Source of the DNA: Prunus persica
Lineage: Eukaryota > Streptophyta > Magnoliopsida > Rosales > Rosaceae
Length of the DNA stretch: 64,000 bases
Assembly (NCBI RefSeq): GCF_000346465.2
Contig: NC_034009.1
Location: forward strand, 37,130,844 to 37,194,843
Direction: 5' to 3'
Shown here piece by piece: positions 16,356-28,180 of the stretch; position 1 is the first letter of the stretch, and each line of letters opens with the position of its first letter. Below the pieces are notes generated by a model, which was not told the DNA's origin, searched no databases, and saw nothing but the letters and a program-made list of their open reading frames with translations. The position numbers and the translations under genes are program-made.

Positions 16356-19300
16356 TTTTGTAAAATCTGAGTGAAACACAGACCCAAAAAAAAAAAAAAA
16401 AACAGTTGAGAACTTCAGATTTCGTCGAGTTTGTATTTCCTACGACTGTTTACTAAAAGAGCTTCCTTTGAGTTCACGGAACTTAACATTGTCAACTTTC
16501 AGCCAAACAAAGACTCAATTTCAGCTAACCCCTAATCAATTTCCAGGTCACAGAGTTTTCGTTGTGCAACCAGAGCTCAAAATTTTCATGCAAAACAACA
16601 AAACCACTCAAAAAGACTGAAACTTGTCAAACCAAAACAACAGATCAACAGATCAAGAAGCAGATGAACAAGAAGCAAAGACAGAAACTTGAAGAATGAT
16701 ATCAACCCAAAATGCAAAAAACGCAAAAAATTCTACTTGAAGATGCTGTGTGTTTTTACCTTCTTTCTATATCGGGGAATTTTGAAAAAAAATGTTGGTG
16801 GTGGTCTGGTGGCTGCGGTTCCTCCTGCTTCTTAGGGCTCTGGTGGATGCGCCAAGTGTCTGTTGTCCCTTTGCCCTCCTTTGCCTTTTAAGACAACGAG
16901 GAGTGGGGAAGGTTGGGGCTTATCATTGTATAATACAGAAATTAGTATAATAATGGGCGGCGTGGACCAATCAGGATGGGGTAAAGAGGATTTGATGTGA
17001 CATTTGACCAATCATTTTAGGCGATGTGGGAGCATCCTGGCCGTCCACGTCGCTCGAAATGAAGGGTTGGATGGGGTGGTTTGAATTATAGTGGTGGGGA
17101 TGGGGATAAGAACTAGCGATTGTTGTACGCTCACAAAAAAAGGGCATGGTCCCACTTAGGTTAGGTGCGATTGGATCGGAGCAAGTCCGGGGTAATATCG
17201 TCCATAAAATTTATTTATTTATTTATTTATTTGTCTAAAAAGTTATTTTCTTTTTGGTGCACGTGAAAGCAATGAGTCGACAAAAGTCAGGCTCAGCGCA
17301 AAACGTTCAGATATTTTCTCACCAGCACAAGTATATTCTAAACTTGTCCTGTTGGACAATAATGCCCTTCTCATTGTTCTTAATTAACTCACTAATTATT
17401 ATTATATGTAATTTTATTGAAAGCCTAAGAATTAGTAAACCGTGGATTTTAGGTGGAGACAAGTGGAGGAGCGAGATGCAACAATAGCTCCCAGCGCAGT
17501 GGGCCGTGGACTATGATGGGCAAGGGCAAGACCGTCAGTCCATAAAGCTTTTACAAAAATAAATAATCGAATTAAAGTTTTCCTTAAAAAAAAAATTTTA
17601 AGAATTAAAAAGTTAGGTAATGGCTCTTTTAAAAGGTTTTGGACCGAGTACAAGAGCCGGCCGTTGATCTACCAAAAATAAGCCGAATGGGCTGTCGACA
17701 AACCTATAAAAAGAAATTTACTAATTAAGTTGGGGTTTCAAATGGCAATATTTATTTACTTTTAGCCACATTTAAGTGTTCATTTTGTTAAAAAATGGGT
17801 TCGAATCTCATGAATAACAATTGTTAAAAAAAATAGATATGAATTTAGCCAAATTAGATAGATCAGATGTGCTTTCCTATTTTACACTCGAGTTCGAATC
17901 TTCATTCCCATAATTTTGATTAGATTAAAGTAGAATTTTATTTGTATTAAAAAAAAATTAAAAAAAAAATTGTTGAAATAATAATTTTAAAAAAACCCCG
18001 AAATAGAACTTGTTCAGTACGGACGTGTGAGGGTAGGGTTGAAAAGTCAGTGTGATCCAAAGAGTAAACAAGATTAATATTGAAAGTCAGCTAAGTAATT
18101 GATGATATGAAACACTAATTGATATAAATTAATTTGATCAGAACACTGTAGCACACGCAATTATATAAAGTTGTATGGCTATAATTGGTTGATGGAGGCC
18201 CGTTCATGTTATTATATTTGAGCAAAAGAAGAAAGTAAGAAGCCAATAGAAGCTGTTGATATTGACAATCTATCTCATTACCTGCTCACACAAACCCATA
18301 ATTTATTCATGGACGGTGTGAATTCTTAGACTTGATTGCCCGTCTGATCACACACAACCTCATTTTTTTAAATTAAAAAATAGAATTATTATTATTATTA
18401 TTAGTAAGAAAAGTCATTAAATTTTCAATCCATAGTTATTTTCAACTTAAGGTCCAAAGAAGGCCAGGAAAAGTGAAAAGAAAAAATTTGCAAATTATTT
18501 TGTCTTATAAGGTGGAGTTTTCAAGGGAAGATGTGGATGAGGATGTAGGGTTTTGTTTGTGGACTAATTAAGGCCTTTTTTACAAAGGACAATGAGTACA
18601 TAGCTATCTTCGCATTCAAAGCCACATGCATTATGATTGTTTTGGATATGAATTGACGATACTATGTCGAAGTTAAGAAGAGAAGGAGGGAAACTCACAC
18701 ATATGGGGTACTATGAGAGCTTGAATTCCAAACCACTTAAAGGCACACAAAAAATTCAGGGCCAATCCAGCTAATACAATGGTTAGAATTGACGATATTA
18801 AGAGAAGGCACATGGTGGGTTTAGAAAATGGAGAATTGAAATATATTCCATAATGGCATAGTTGCTTCTGGCAATCTGAGATTGGAAGCGAAGAAAATGG
18901 AAAAAGCTGTCAAGCATGCGCCTTTCCTTGTGCTAAAATATTGCCTTAAGCGAACCCTTTGCTATAGTGGCTGCTTGCATAAATTTTCCCCTTTTGGATT
19001 GGAATTTTATCCTTGTGAAAGCGAATGTCAAGATAATATGTAACTAAAGGAACACAACCCGACAAATTCATCATGTACTATTCTATTCTTTGTTATTTTC
19101 ACTCACTCGTTCATTGAATTCAGATATTTACTCAAAGTCTTGGTGAAAGAATAAAAGGGTTCTTCGAGCAATAAAGAGCGAGTTTTTCGTCCTTTCAAAA
19201 TGCAAATAACAGCTCTCTTACAAAATGTCAAAAGAACTTGCAAACTTGGACAGTCGTGTTGTCGTCACTCATCCGTCATGTATCTCCCTATCGCATTCAA

Positions 19301-20258
19301 AAGAACCCTCTAGGTCCTGTTTATTTTAATTAGCAACCTTTAAATTACTGGTAGCAGTTGTAATTTGGGTGGGAAGCTTTTCAGGCGTGGTTGGGGAAAA
19401 AGTTGGGGTTTTTATAGCAATTATGTTTTGTGGTATTTTGTTCATAACATGGTGCCAACGTTCTTCTAAATGAACCCACAATTTTGAAAGGAAAAAAAAA
19501 AAACATTCTCATTTCTCAGATGCTAGTGCTTTCGTTTTTTAGGTGTGATGTGAATGCATACCTGCATAATGAATACGTGTTTCATATCAGACACTTCCTA
19601 CACAAATGGATGTCTACGAAGCCTCATCCCATCCGAGAAAAAAGCCTCGCATTAAGTCGATTGATGTGCCATTACAAAAGGGGTCCATGTTTATGAAGTG
19701 CAGGAAGCAGATTTTCAACGAGCTTTGTTTGCTTGGCACTTGGCAGTGATGAAGTCACAAGAAACTGAAAATCTAGGAGATTGAATGCCTTCTGGGTCCT
19801 CTCTAATTCAGAAAAACTTACTTCAAACGGGGATTGCTATTCTAATATCATAACACTTGAAAAAATTATCTCATGTACCATTGTGTTATTGACAGAGGTA
19901 TCAAAAAGTGTATCCCTGTTGCATGAAATTGTTTCTCCCTCTAATTGCATGCTTGATCCCCTTGTCGCCAAATGATCTTTAAGAGAGAGAGAGAGAGAGA
20001 GAATACCACCCACTCCATTTCACTTAAGAGAATATATCAAAGGCCAAATACAGTTTTTGTGCCACAGCATTTGTTACCGTAGTTTCATTGTAACAGGTGC
20101 ATCTCTCTACCTTGAAAGAATTTTCAATATCTACTACTGCTACTTTCTTGACATTTAATCTGACAATTAAAACTGGCATATACCAAGCAATATGGAGGCA
20201 ACAAAAATTTTCTTTAACATACAGGTTATACAAAGTCAGATGGTTTGATTATCTGGCT
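16356..20258. other. bZIP promoter/5' leader and intergenic region
   Basis: The 5' UTR and a leader intron of the bZIP gene occupy about 16356-16800. Upstream are CCAAT words (about 16966 and 17007), GTCCACGTCG (about 17044) and a CACGTG G-box (about 17260). From 17.7 to 20.2 kb there is no credible gene. It holds SINE-like pieces, a (GA)n run at about 19985-20001, and low-complexity AT runs. Confidence 0.5.
17848..17960 (+). mobile_element. tRNA-derived SINE fragment
   Basis: A box-B-like word GAGTTCGAATCTT is followed by ATTTTGATTAGATTAAAGTAGAATTTTATTTGTA and a poly-A tail (given here only as landmarks GATTAGATTAAA and TTTGTA). The same tail arrangement occurs in the SINE at about 53205-53330. 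A second box-B word (GGGTTCGAATCTC) at about 17802 hints at a neighbouring copy. The 5' end is unclear. Confidence 0.5.
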
Positions 20259-21861
20259 TCATAAACCGCGTCTGCGCTTTCGGAAATGTCTGAGGATGAA
20301 GCTGTCTGCGTATAGAGGATAGTTCTTCCTGATCAGCCCCTTTATGCACTTCCAGTATGAAAAGTCGACCAATGTTCCATCCTTTTGAACAATGAACAAA
20401 CATCTTGAGCTTTCAAAATCAGGATGATAACCAACCTGTCAACCCAAAAAGAGAAATTTGCATCATTTTAGGAAATCCAATTCACTTGTAAAACACTAAT
20501 ATCAGATACTTAAGAAAACCAAAAGGTGCTCATGTTTGACAAAGTATCGAATGCAGAAGAAGATTTCCATATTTGGTTTTAGAATTCAAACATGACTGCC
20601 TGATGTCAAGTGCCACCATTTTGGATGAATGTTGTTGAGATCACACAACCTACTTTTCAACATTTCAGGATTCTAGGAGTGGATTAAAACGTCTTCGGTC
20701 AACTAACTGTTCATTATTTGTGTTCTGAACACCAGAAAGTAACAAGTAACAATTCTTACTTATCATTCACTGGTGAAGCTCATACCAGAAACAATACAGA
20801 TAACTATATATCTAAAGGGAAGTAGAGTGACTGAGCCCCAACCCCATTCTGCACTGGAGTGATGGAGCGTAAACACTCCCACACCAGAGTGCCAGAGTTC
20901 ATTGGGGAAGCATTAGGAAAATGCATATCCGATGATGGAGGACAAACATTACATGCATAAGCTAACATAAGCCCCAAGTTCCTATAGAACAGTTGTTAGA
21001 AGGAAAAAAGAAAAAGATGGCTGATCCTTAATGAGCCAGAGTTGAATGATTCATACAAGATAAGAGTAGTAGAAATTCAAAAGCAATGCAGTCTGATCAA
21101 TGGCAAAACAGAAATGATTGATATACACAGTTTAATTACAAAAGTAACAGGCATATCCAAATAGATAATAACTCATGTTTTTCAAAATTCTCAGTTGCCC
21201 AAATTCTCTTACTCATACCCTCTTCTATGGAAAACGATAGTTATATGGAACAAATAAAAAATGGGCAATCAAGCAATCCAAACTGAGACCTATATGGAAA
21301 CATCCAATTATTAAATTTGGCACAACAAAATCCACACCCAGAAGAGTAAAAGAAGCTAAATTCGAGAGAATTGAATAAAGGAAGAGATTTTACTGTGATA
21401 TAATCAATCCCAGAACCGATCTTCTTCTGAGCTTCAGGGTGAAATGGAAGCAACCTCTCAAGAACAGTCTTCTCATGCTCAGGGCTCAATCTATCTCCGC
21501 TCTCGTATTTCCCAGAATGAAGTATCATCCTCACGAACCCAACCAGAGGAACCGTGTCTTCCAAAATCTTATCTTCCCAATCGACCCATTTCCCGTCTTC
21601 TCCTTCATCTTCATCCGAAATTCCATCCATGTCCTTCCCGGACGACACCACCGGCTTCCGAAGCAATCCCGGGTCGGGTCCCTGCGTTCCTGGCCTCCCG
21701 GTTCTGCTGCCCCCGTCCGCCCCGGTCTTCAGGGCACAGAGACGGGCCTGGAGCGCAGTCGTTTTGAGGAAAGGGAAAGATAGAGTTACGGGGCACGGGT
21801 TGAGAGTGAGGGAGTTTATCTGGTGGTGGACTAGTGGCGGTGATCTAGAGAGAGATGCCAT
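20259..21861 (-). CDS. DCL: DCL-like chloroplast protein (DUF3223)
   Basis: Homologue of DEFECTIVE CHLOROPLASTS AND LEAVES, a plastid protein needed for chloroplast development and reported to act in plastid rRNA maturation. Two exons: 21861-21394 and 20435-20259, phase 0, 214 aa. The first about 60 residues are Ser/Arg-rich and poor in acidic residues, as expected for a transit peptide. They are followed by an acidic linker (GISDEDEGEDGKWVDWED) and the DUF3223 core (LVGFVRMILHSGKYESGD, GSGIDYITVGYHPDFESSRC, LVDFSYWKCIKGLIRKNYP). The C-terminus is very basic (RHFRKRRRGL). The start is the first ATG of the frame. The function is known for the tomato gene and inferred here. Confidence 0.9.
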
Positions 21862-22575
21862 GGCTGTGCCCTAGCTTCTACTAGCTTAAGCTCTGCTGTA
21901 AGTAACTGTGCTCTTTTATTTATCAATTCTCATACTTCTTCTTCAAAGTTGAAGCCTTGAAGACCCATTATCAGTCACAGTCAGCGCCTGTAGATGCTTT
22001 AGCAGATAAAGAAGCAAAATGCCCGCTCGGTTCTCCACTCTCCACCTCTACCTCCAATCCTTTGGGCTAGCATGGGTTTGCTACCAGAAGCCCAAAGCCC
22101 AAAACCCAATTCTGAATTTTGGCTTGGGTCAACGGTCAATTGTTTGACCCTCCATCAGTGCCTAGGGATCACAATTTCGGAGACGACTTGAAAAGAACAA
22201 GAAATAATCGAGTATAATACCTATAACATGATAAATATAGGTATAAATTACTTAAACATTAAAGTATATGATCCTTGAAGCTTAGTTTTAGAGAAAATAA
22301 TTTGTAAACGGGTTGTGGGTATTATCTTGTGTCACACATGTAATATTAATAATCGTGTCGTGTTTGTGTTGACCCTAATGCAACATGAACACGAATTTAA
22401 CACCCTAGCATTCCCTCTGATTCACTATTCAACTCAGAAATTGAGCACCACCAAGCTTTCCCATCTCTTCCTTCTCCTCCTGACTCAAAGTGTCTCTGTC
22501 GAAGAAGAGATTAAGAAGTTGAGGAGCAAGAGCAACAGGGTCTTCATAGATTAGACTCTCTGTCACATATATATA

Positions 22576-22608
<33 letters not shown>

Positions 22609-23326
22609 ACTCATCTATATACCAGTTTCTGAGAATCTGCAAATATAGTTCTGAGAGGCAATGCAGAAAGTTGTCTGATAGAAACAATACCCTCACTTGT
22701 TTGTATGCTTAGCTTTTTTGCATGACCATTCTGAGATGCATTTTGTTTGAATTTGATATGCATATAGGGCAGTACTTAATAAAGAAGCAAGACCAAGCTT
22801 GGTTATTGACTTGAATTCAAGACCTCAAACCAGTTGGGAGCTCATTTCTCATTCCTCTATTTCTTGCCCTCATGTTGTACAGCTTGTTACCTGAGAATTG
22901 AAATTTTCTTTCCATTTAACAATTATCATGTCTCTATCACATACTCATGTACAAATCTATTTCTGAGAATCTAACTATATTCTTCTCAGAGGTAATGCAG
23001 GAAGTCGTCTTAATAAATAAGCAAAACCAAGCTACCAGAAAAACAATGATATGTTGACTTTCATAAAATATTGCACCCAATAATAAATCAGGAAACCCAA
23101 ATTTCAACTAAAAAGAATTAGCTACAGCCCGCTAACAGCCAGGGGAATGCAGAACCCAGTACAATCATTTTGAAGGGTCATGGAAACAATGACAATAAAA
23201 AAAATTTCAGCTTTGAATCTTTCTTGATTGCCCGTCTACCAAAAGTCAACTCATTCAAGCTCTCAATAAGATACATGATACTATATATTCCCATTATTCT
23301 CCAAAGGAATAGCATTGAAAAGCAAT
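21862..23326. other. intergenic region between DCL and the GLR cluster
   Basis: It holds the DCL promoter, a short GLR relic, a (TA)n tract (about 22576-22606), and two copies of a GLR upstream module (about 22552-22690 and 22927-23030). The modules share the words CTATCACATA or CTGTCACATA, TTTCTGAGAATCT and GCAGRAAGTYGTCT. A third copy precedes the next GLR gene (27766-27846). No intact gene is seen. Confidence 0.6.
22420..22556 (+). pseudogene. GLR exon-2 relic
   Basis: Nucleotides align with 24008-24125 of the next GLR copy: CAACTCAGAAATTGAGCACC, CAAGCTTTCCCAT, GAAGAAGAGATTAAGAAGTT, AGCAAGAGCAACAGGGTCTT. The readable end is EEEIKKLRSKSNRVFI followed by a stop. Only about 130 bp of the ligand-binding-like N-terminal domain remain, marking a third unit of the tandem array. 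Confidence 0.75.
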
Positions 23327-26300
23327 ATGTCTGGTGGTCTTTCTTTCTTCTTGGTATTGCTATCGTTGGTGAGTTCAGTCAAACCTGATGGAAGTGAGGA
23401 CAAATGTCAAATAACCCAACAGATAACTGCAAGAGTTGGTTGTGTTATTGATCACAGCTCTCGAGTGGGAAAAGAACAGAAAGTAGTCATGGAAATGGCT
23501 ATTCAAGATCTTTCTAAGTCAATCTGCGCTAGAGTGGATTTACACCTGAAAGATTAACATGGGAACTCAGCTCGAGCAACAGGTGCAGGTAAAGTTGTAT
23601 CTACACTCCTAAACTGTTATATTTGCATGCCAATTTCAGCAAAACTTTGGTTACTTCTCTCTGAAATGAAAAAGTATTTTGTTTTGCAGCAATCAGTCTT
23701 CTCAGTAGCAAACAAGTTGTAGCCATCATCGGAACACTGACCATGCAAGAAGCAGCTCTACTCTCTGAGATCGAAAATAGTTTTCCCATCATATCCCTTA
23801 CTTCCACCGCCACGAGCCCACAATCAGAGTCACTTCAATGGCCAATTTCCATCCAAATAGCTAACAACATTGCCTTCCATATGCAATGCGTTGCGGCCTT
23901 AGTTGGTCATTTCCAATGGCAAAAGGTGACTGCAGTTTACGAACAATAATGAATTTTCCTCTCATTTAGGGATCATAACTCTCCTCTCTGATTCACTTAG
24001 ATTAGTCAACTCAGATATTGAACACCACCAAGCTTTCCCATTCAAGCCTTCTGTCTCACACCCGGAGGCCCTTGTTGAAGAAGAGCTTAAGAAGTTGAGA
24101 AGCAAGAGCAATAGGGTCTTCATAGTCATGCAGTTCTCTTTGCAGTCAGCTGTCATTTTCTTTGAAAAGGCAAAGCAGCTGGGCATGATGGACAAAGGCT
24201 ATGTGTGGATTGTCACAGATGAGATTGCAAAACTTCTTGATTCTGTTGACACATATGACAAGTATAACATGCAAGGTGTCATTGGTATTAAAACTCACTT
24301 TGCAGGAACCTCATTCAAGCAGTTCAAAACCAGATTTCGCAGGATATATGGACTACGGTACCCTGAAGTCCTAGTATCTTCGCTCTCCGAGCTAATGATG
24401 CAATTTGGGCCACTGGTCGAGCCATTAAAATATTGCAACAGGGAAATGTTACCTCAAAAGAACTGTCTCAAAAAATTCTGTCGACTGCTTTCCAAGGTCT
24501 AAGTGGCATGATAGAGTTCAAAAATGGAATGCTATCACAACCACCAACCTTTCAAATCATTAATGTGATTGGCAGAAGCTAGAGAGAGATGGCATTCTGG
24601 TCACCAAGATACGGTTTCTCAGAGAACTTGATGAAACATACTGATATGAATGCTTTTGCTGAAGTTTTGGGTCCAATCTATTGGCCTGGTGGATTACAGA
24701 CAACCCGAAAGGGATGGACACCTGTTGATGTGGTGTTAGTATGAAATTTGTATTGTCATTTCTTAGACTCTAGTATAGGTGAAATTGGCACTACTCATTC
24801 AATCTCATACTTCCGAGGTATGACTTGACCGATATGAGAAACTGATTTCAGGTAAATCATGACATAATCATGCATTCATTATAAGATTCCTAGTTTGAGT
24901 TTTTTTTTCAATCAAGTATTTTTATGTTAATCTTATTTTTAATTAGATTAGACTTTATCTCTTAAGATTACTTTTCTAGTTAGACTCTATTTTGATTTAA
25001 GTTAAAATATTATCTTTTCCTATTATGACTTGCACGTTGAAATCTTCCCTTACTTGATTGGTCTAATTCATTTGTTTTAATAGATATTGTTTTTCTATTA
25101 AAAATTGGATGGTTGTCGTTTTTCAATAAGAATCCATATTGAACTAATATTCATGTTGGAAAACCAATTGTGGTCTTCATAAGAGTCCAAATTGAGCTAA
25201 AAGTTCATAGTAATAATTGAAGTGGGTTTGGTACTCGTGTGCTGCCATCTGACTAGGTATAGGAAGCTTTGAATAAAAGAAGCTTGCCTCTCCTTGGTTT
25301 CATAGAGCTTTTGATATTTGTGTTGAGCACATAGAATTCTTAAGCAAAAGCTGTTGTGCATATATTTGAGATAAATCATCAAGTGTTTCATGTTTTTACT
25401 TGGTGATTTATCAAACACTTTAATCATTCATATTGCATTCATTTGCATTGTTCGGTGACTTATACGGTTGAGGGCACAAAGACCGTGGTAGCAGTTTTCC
25501 TCTGGCGAGCTTGAAGCAATCGTGGCCAGTATTGCGTTCAACATAAGGAGTGTCAAAGATCATCCCGTGACAGAAGTTGAGTTACGAAGAAGTCGGTAAA
25601 CATCATCTAGAATGTGTCTAGGATAAATGTGTGAGTACTTCTTGTAATCATCGTTTTATAGTGGATTTGTGTTAGACTGAGGAGTCCCGTGGATTTTCCC
25701 CAGAGGTGGGGTTTTACCACGTAAAATAATTCTCTGCGTATTCTTTTATTTTATGCAACACGTTTCAGGATTGATAAGCCATATCAATCATGCTACATAA
25801 GTTTATTTTTACTTATTTGATTATAATATTAAATTGACCTATTCACCTCCCTCTAGGCATTTTTAGTCATCCTACAAGTATTTTCATGTGGATAGAGCCT
25901 TAAAGATAGGGGTTCCTGCGATGGGTGCATTCACGCAGTTTGTGAAAGTAAGATATGACCCGGACAATAATGAGACAGACATCTCAGGATTTTCAATTGA
26001 TGTGTTTGAAGCAGCTGTCAAACATCTCCCTTATCAATTGCCTTACGAGTTTGTGCCCTTCAATGGCTCATATGATGAGATGGTGGAACTGGTCTCCAAT
26101 AAGGTAGAGATTCTTTTTCTTCTGCACTAATTCCACTCCTAAGATGACCACCATTTGCAACATTGAAGTGTCTTGGCTTTATGTACTAATGCTGTTTATG
26201 CAGTGCTCAATTCTATATACAGCCATGCATAAGCTCTGGGCTGGAGATGGTAGTCACTGTGAAGCCAGATAAGCTGAAGGAAACAGAGATGTTGGTGTGG

Positions 26301-27361
26301 CCTTTCACCAGAGAAATGTGGTTCCTCCTGTTTGTTACACACCTTTCTGTATGCTTGGTCGCCTGCTTAATGGAAATTGTACATGGACGTAGCTTAGAGG
26401 ACATTGGAGCCTTTTGGTTCTGCGTTGATGTCCTGTTTATTTGCACCGAGTAAGTACTCATAAAAACTAAAGAAATCATACTTATAGTACTTGTCACCTT
26501 ACTGGCACCCTCTATAACATACAGCCTCATATGATCTCCTACATTTGTACAAAATGCAGGAGAACAATTTAAGAACCCTTGGGCTCGGTTGCTGCTGGCT
26601 CCATGGCTATTGGCAATTGTAGTTGTAACAGCTACTTTCACTGCAAGCCTCTCCTCCATGATGACCGTCTCTTGGGTCCAACCATCTGTGCTTGATATTG
26701 AAACACTAAAGATGACAAATGCAACTGTTGGTTGCAATGGAAACTCTTTTATTGTGAGGTACTTGATTAATGTCTTAGAGTTTAGACCAGAAAATATCAA
26801 GGGTATTGCCTCCATAAGTGACTACCCAGAGGCCTTTGAGAGGAAGGATATTACAGCAGCTTTCTTTGTTTCTCCCCATGCTAAAGTCTTCCTTGCAAAA
26901 CACTGCAACGCTGTCTTTACCAAAACAGGATCGGTGTACAAGCCTAGTGGTTTTGGATTTGTAAGTTTCTCCCCTTCCTCTGCATTTCTTTAAGTAGTGT
27001 AGTCCATGTTTGTTTTGTTCATAAGATAATGTTGCATTTCTCATATCTGCTGCAGGTTTTTCAAAAGGGTTCGCCTCTGGCTACTGACATCTCAGAGGCA
27101 ATGTTAGAGGCAACTGAGAGTGGACAAGTGGAAAAGTTAGAAAAACAAATGCTCTCCTCTTATGATTGCTCCTCTCCAATCAACTCAAACAATGGTTCAA
27201 TAGGTCCTGGACCTTTGTCTGGCCTATTTCTACTAGCAGGTTTGGCTTGTGCATTGGCATTTTTGGTAACAATTGTGCGTTTAGTGCGTGAGCATTGGAG
27301 GAATTTTCTTCCTGGAATCATGCTTGTGGAAGTTGAGCTGCAACCCAACCCTGTTAATTAA
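23327..27361 (+). pseudogene. clade-2 glutamate-receptor-like pseudogene, split by a solo LTR
   Basis: Five former exons are recognisable: 23327-23588, 23690-24733 continued at 25892-26104, a truncated exon near 26215-26450, 26560-26960, and 27056-27361. It would have encoded a plasma-membrane cation channel with signal peptide, two periplasmic-type binding domains and the M1-pore-M3-M4 channel. Breaks seen: a TAA at 23555 in exon 1, a stop and small deletion after YEQ (23947), a deletion with frameshift near 24360, a TAG near 24580, a 1,153-bp LTR insertion at 24734, loss of the first part of exon 3, and one extra base at the end of exon 3 (about 26446). Exons 4 and 5 remain open ([14 protein letters not shown] in M3; SIGPGPLSGLFLLAG in M4), so decay is uneven. 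Confidence 0.9.
24734..25886. mobile_element. solo LTR (probably Copia type) with 5-bp target duplication
   Basis: The insert begins TGTTAGTATG and ends AAGTATTTTCA, the TG...CA ends of an LTR. It is flanked on both sides by TGTGG (24729-24733 and 25887-25891). Removing the insert and one TGTGG joins the GLR frame exactly (..GWTPVD VD RALKIGVP..). No gag/pol, primer-binding site or polypurine tract is inside, so this is one LTR left by unequal recombination. CACCTCCCTCTAGG near the right end is typical of Copia LTRs. The strand is not certain. Confidence 0.88.
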
Positions 27362-28112
27362 CACAAGAGTTTGGAGAGGGGATTTTACATAGCTGTGTGC
27401 TGTGAGAATAATCACTTTTAGGATTGTCGTGAGAATTGTCACTCCTAGTAGCTCTGTGAAGAAAAGCAGTTAAAGTATTTGACAAATTGTATTTAAAAGT
27501 GCCATAAGTATGTTGAGCATTGGATAATTTCAATTTCCAAAGGGTTGTGGCTGTGTATGATGGCTAAAATGAACATTATACTTGAGAAGAATTTTGCATC
27601 CGTAAAGAATACAAATTATACAACCCTTATTTTATTTTTCTAAAACATAAAAACAGGCTAAATAAATTGCTTTGGTGAGGAACAACTAAACAAATCCAAG
27701 GACTTGGATTTTTTTTTTTCTTCATTCAAATCCAAATTCAAGCCACGCTTCCTAACTGGTCTTATGACATGTCTCTATCACATATACATATATATATATA
27801 TATATATTTCTCAGAAGTATGCAGGAAGTTGTCTGATACAGACAGACAGAGGTCACCATTTGTGTTGAATTCTTGGTTCTGACTAGAACTGAAGATCTCA
27901 AAAATGTCTGGAGCTATTTACATTTGGGGGAGGCGTTTTTGACGGGCCAACCTACAAAGTCCCCACCTGGCCAATTTTTCAACTCAGCTAGCTTCGAGAA
28001 AAACAAAGATATGTTTGGTGCTGACTTAAATTAAATATATAGTGTTAAATTTCAGAGAGACTGGCCAACCTACAAAGTCCAAAAACAGAGAAGCATTCTT
28101 TTATTAGTGGAT

Positions 28113-28180
28113 AAATGTCTAGCAGTCTCTCTTTCTACTGCCAACCTAAGCAAAATGTCTAGCAGTCTCTCTTTCTACTT
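28113..28180 (+). repeat. tandem duplication over a GLR start codon
   Basis: AAATGTCTAGCAGTCTCTCT (continuing TTCTACT) occurs at 28113 and again at 28153, a 40-bp period. The second copy carries the initiator ATG (28155) of the GLR signal peptide. The first copy creates an upstream ATG in another frame. Confidence 0.85.

Noticed and set aside
16356..16379. Upstream in-frame ATG giving an eight-residue longer bZIP protein (MFHSDFTK...)
   Set aside because: A good acceptor (TTTCACTCAG) lies between it and MGTNMN, so this piece is probably 5' UTR intron, and family members start at MGT.
21439..21874. Three plus-strand frames over DCL exon 1
   Set aside because: GC-rich transit-peptide region opens several frames by chance; DCL on the minus strand is clear.
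26213..26815. 200-codon minus-strand frame over the GLR pseudogene
   Set aside because: Antisense shadow of conserved GLR exons 3-4 and an intron; plus-strand homology explains it.
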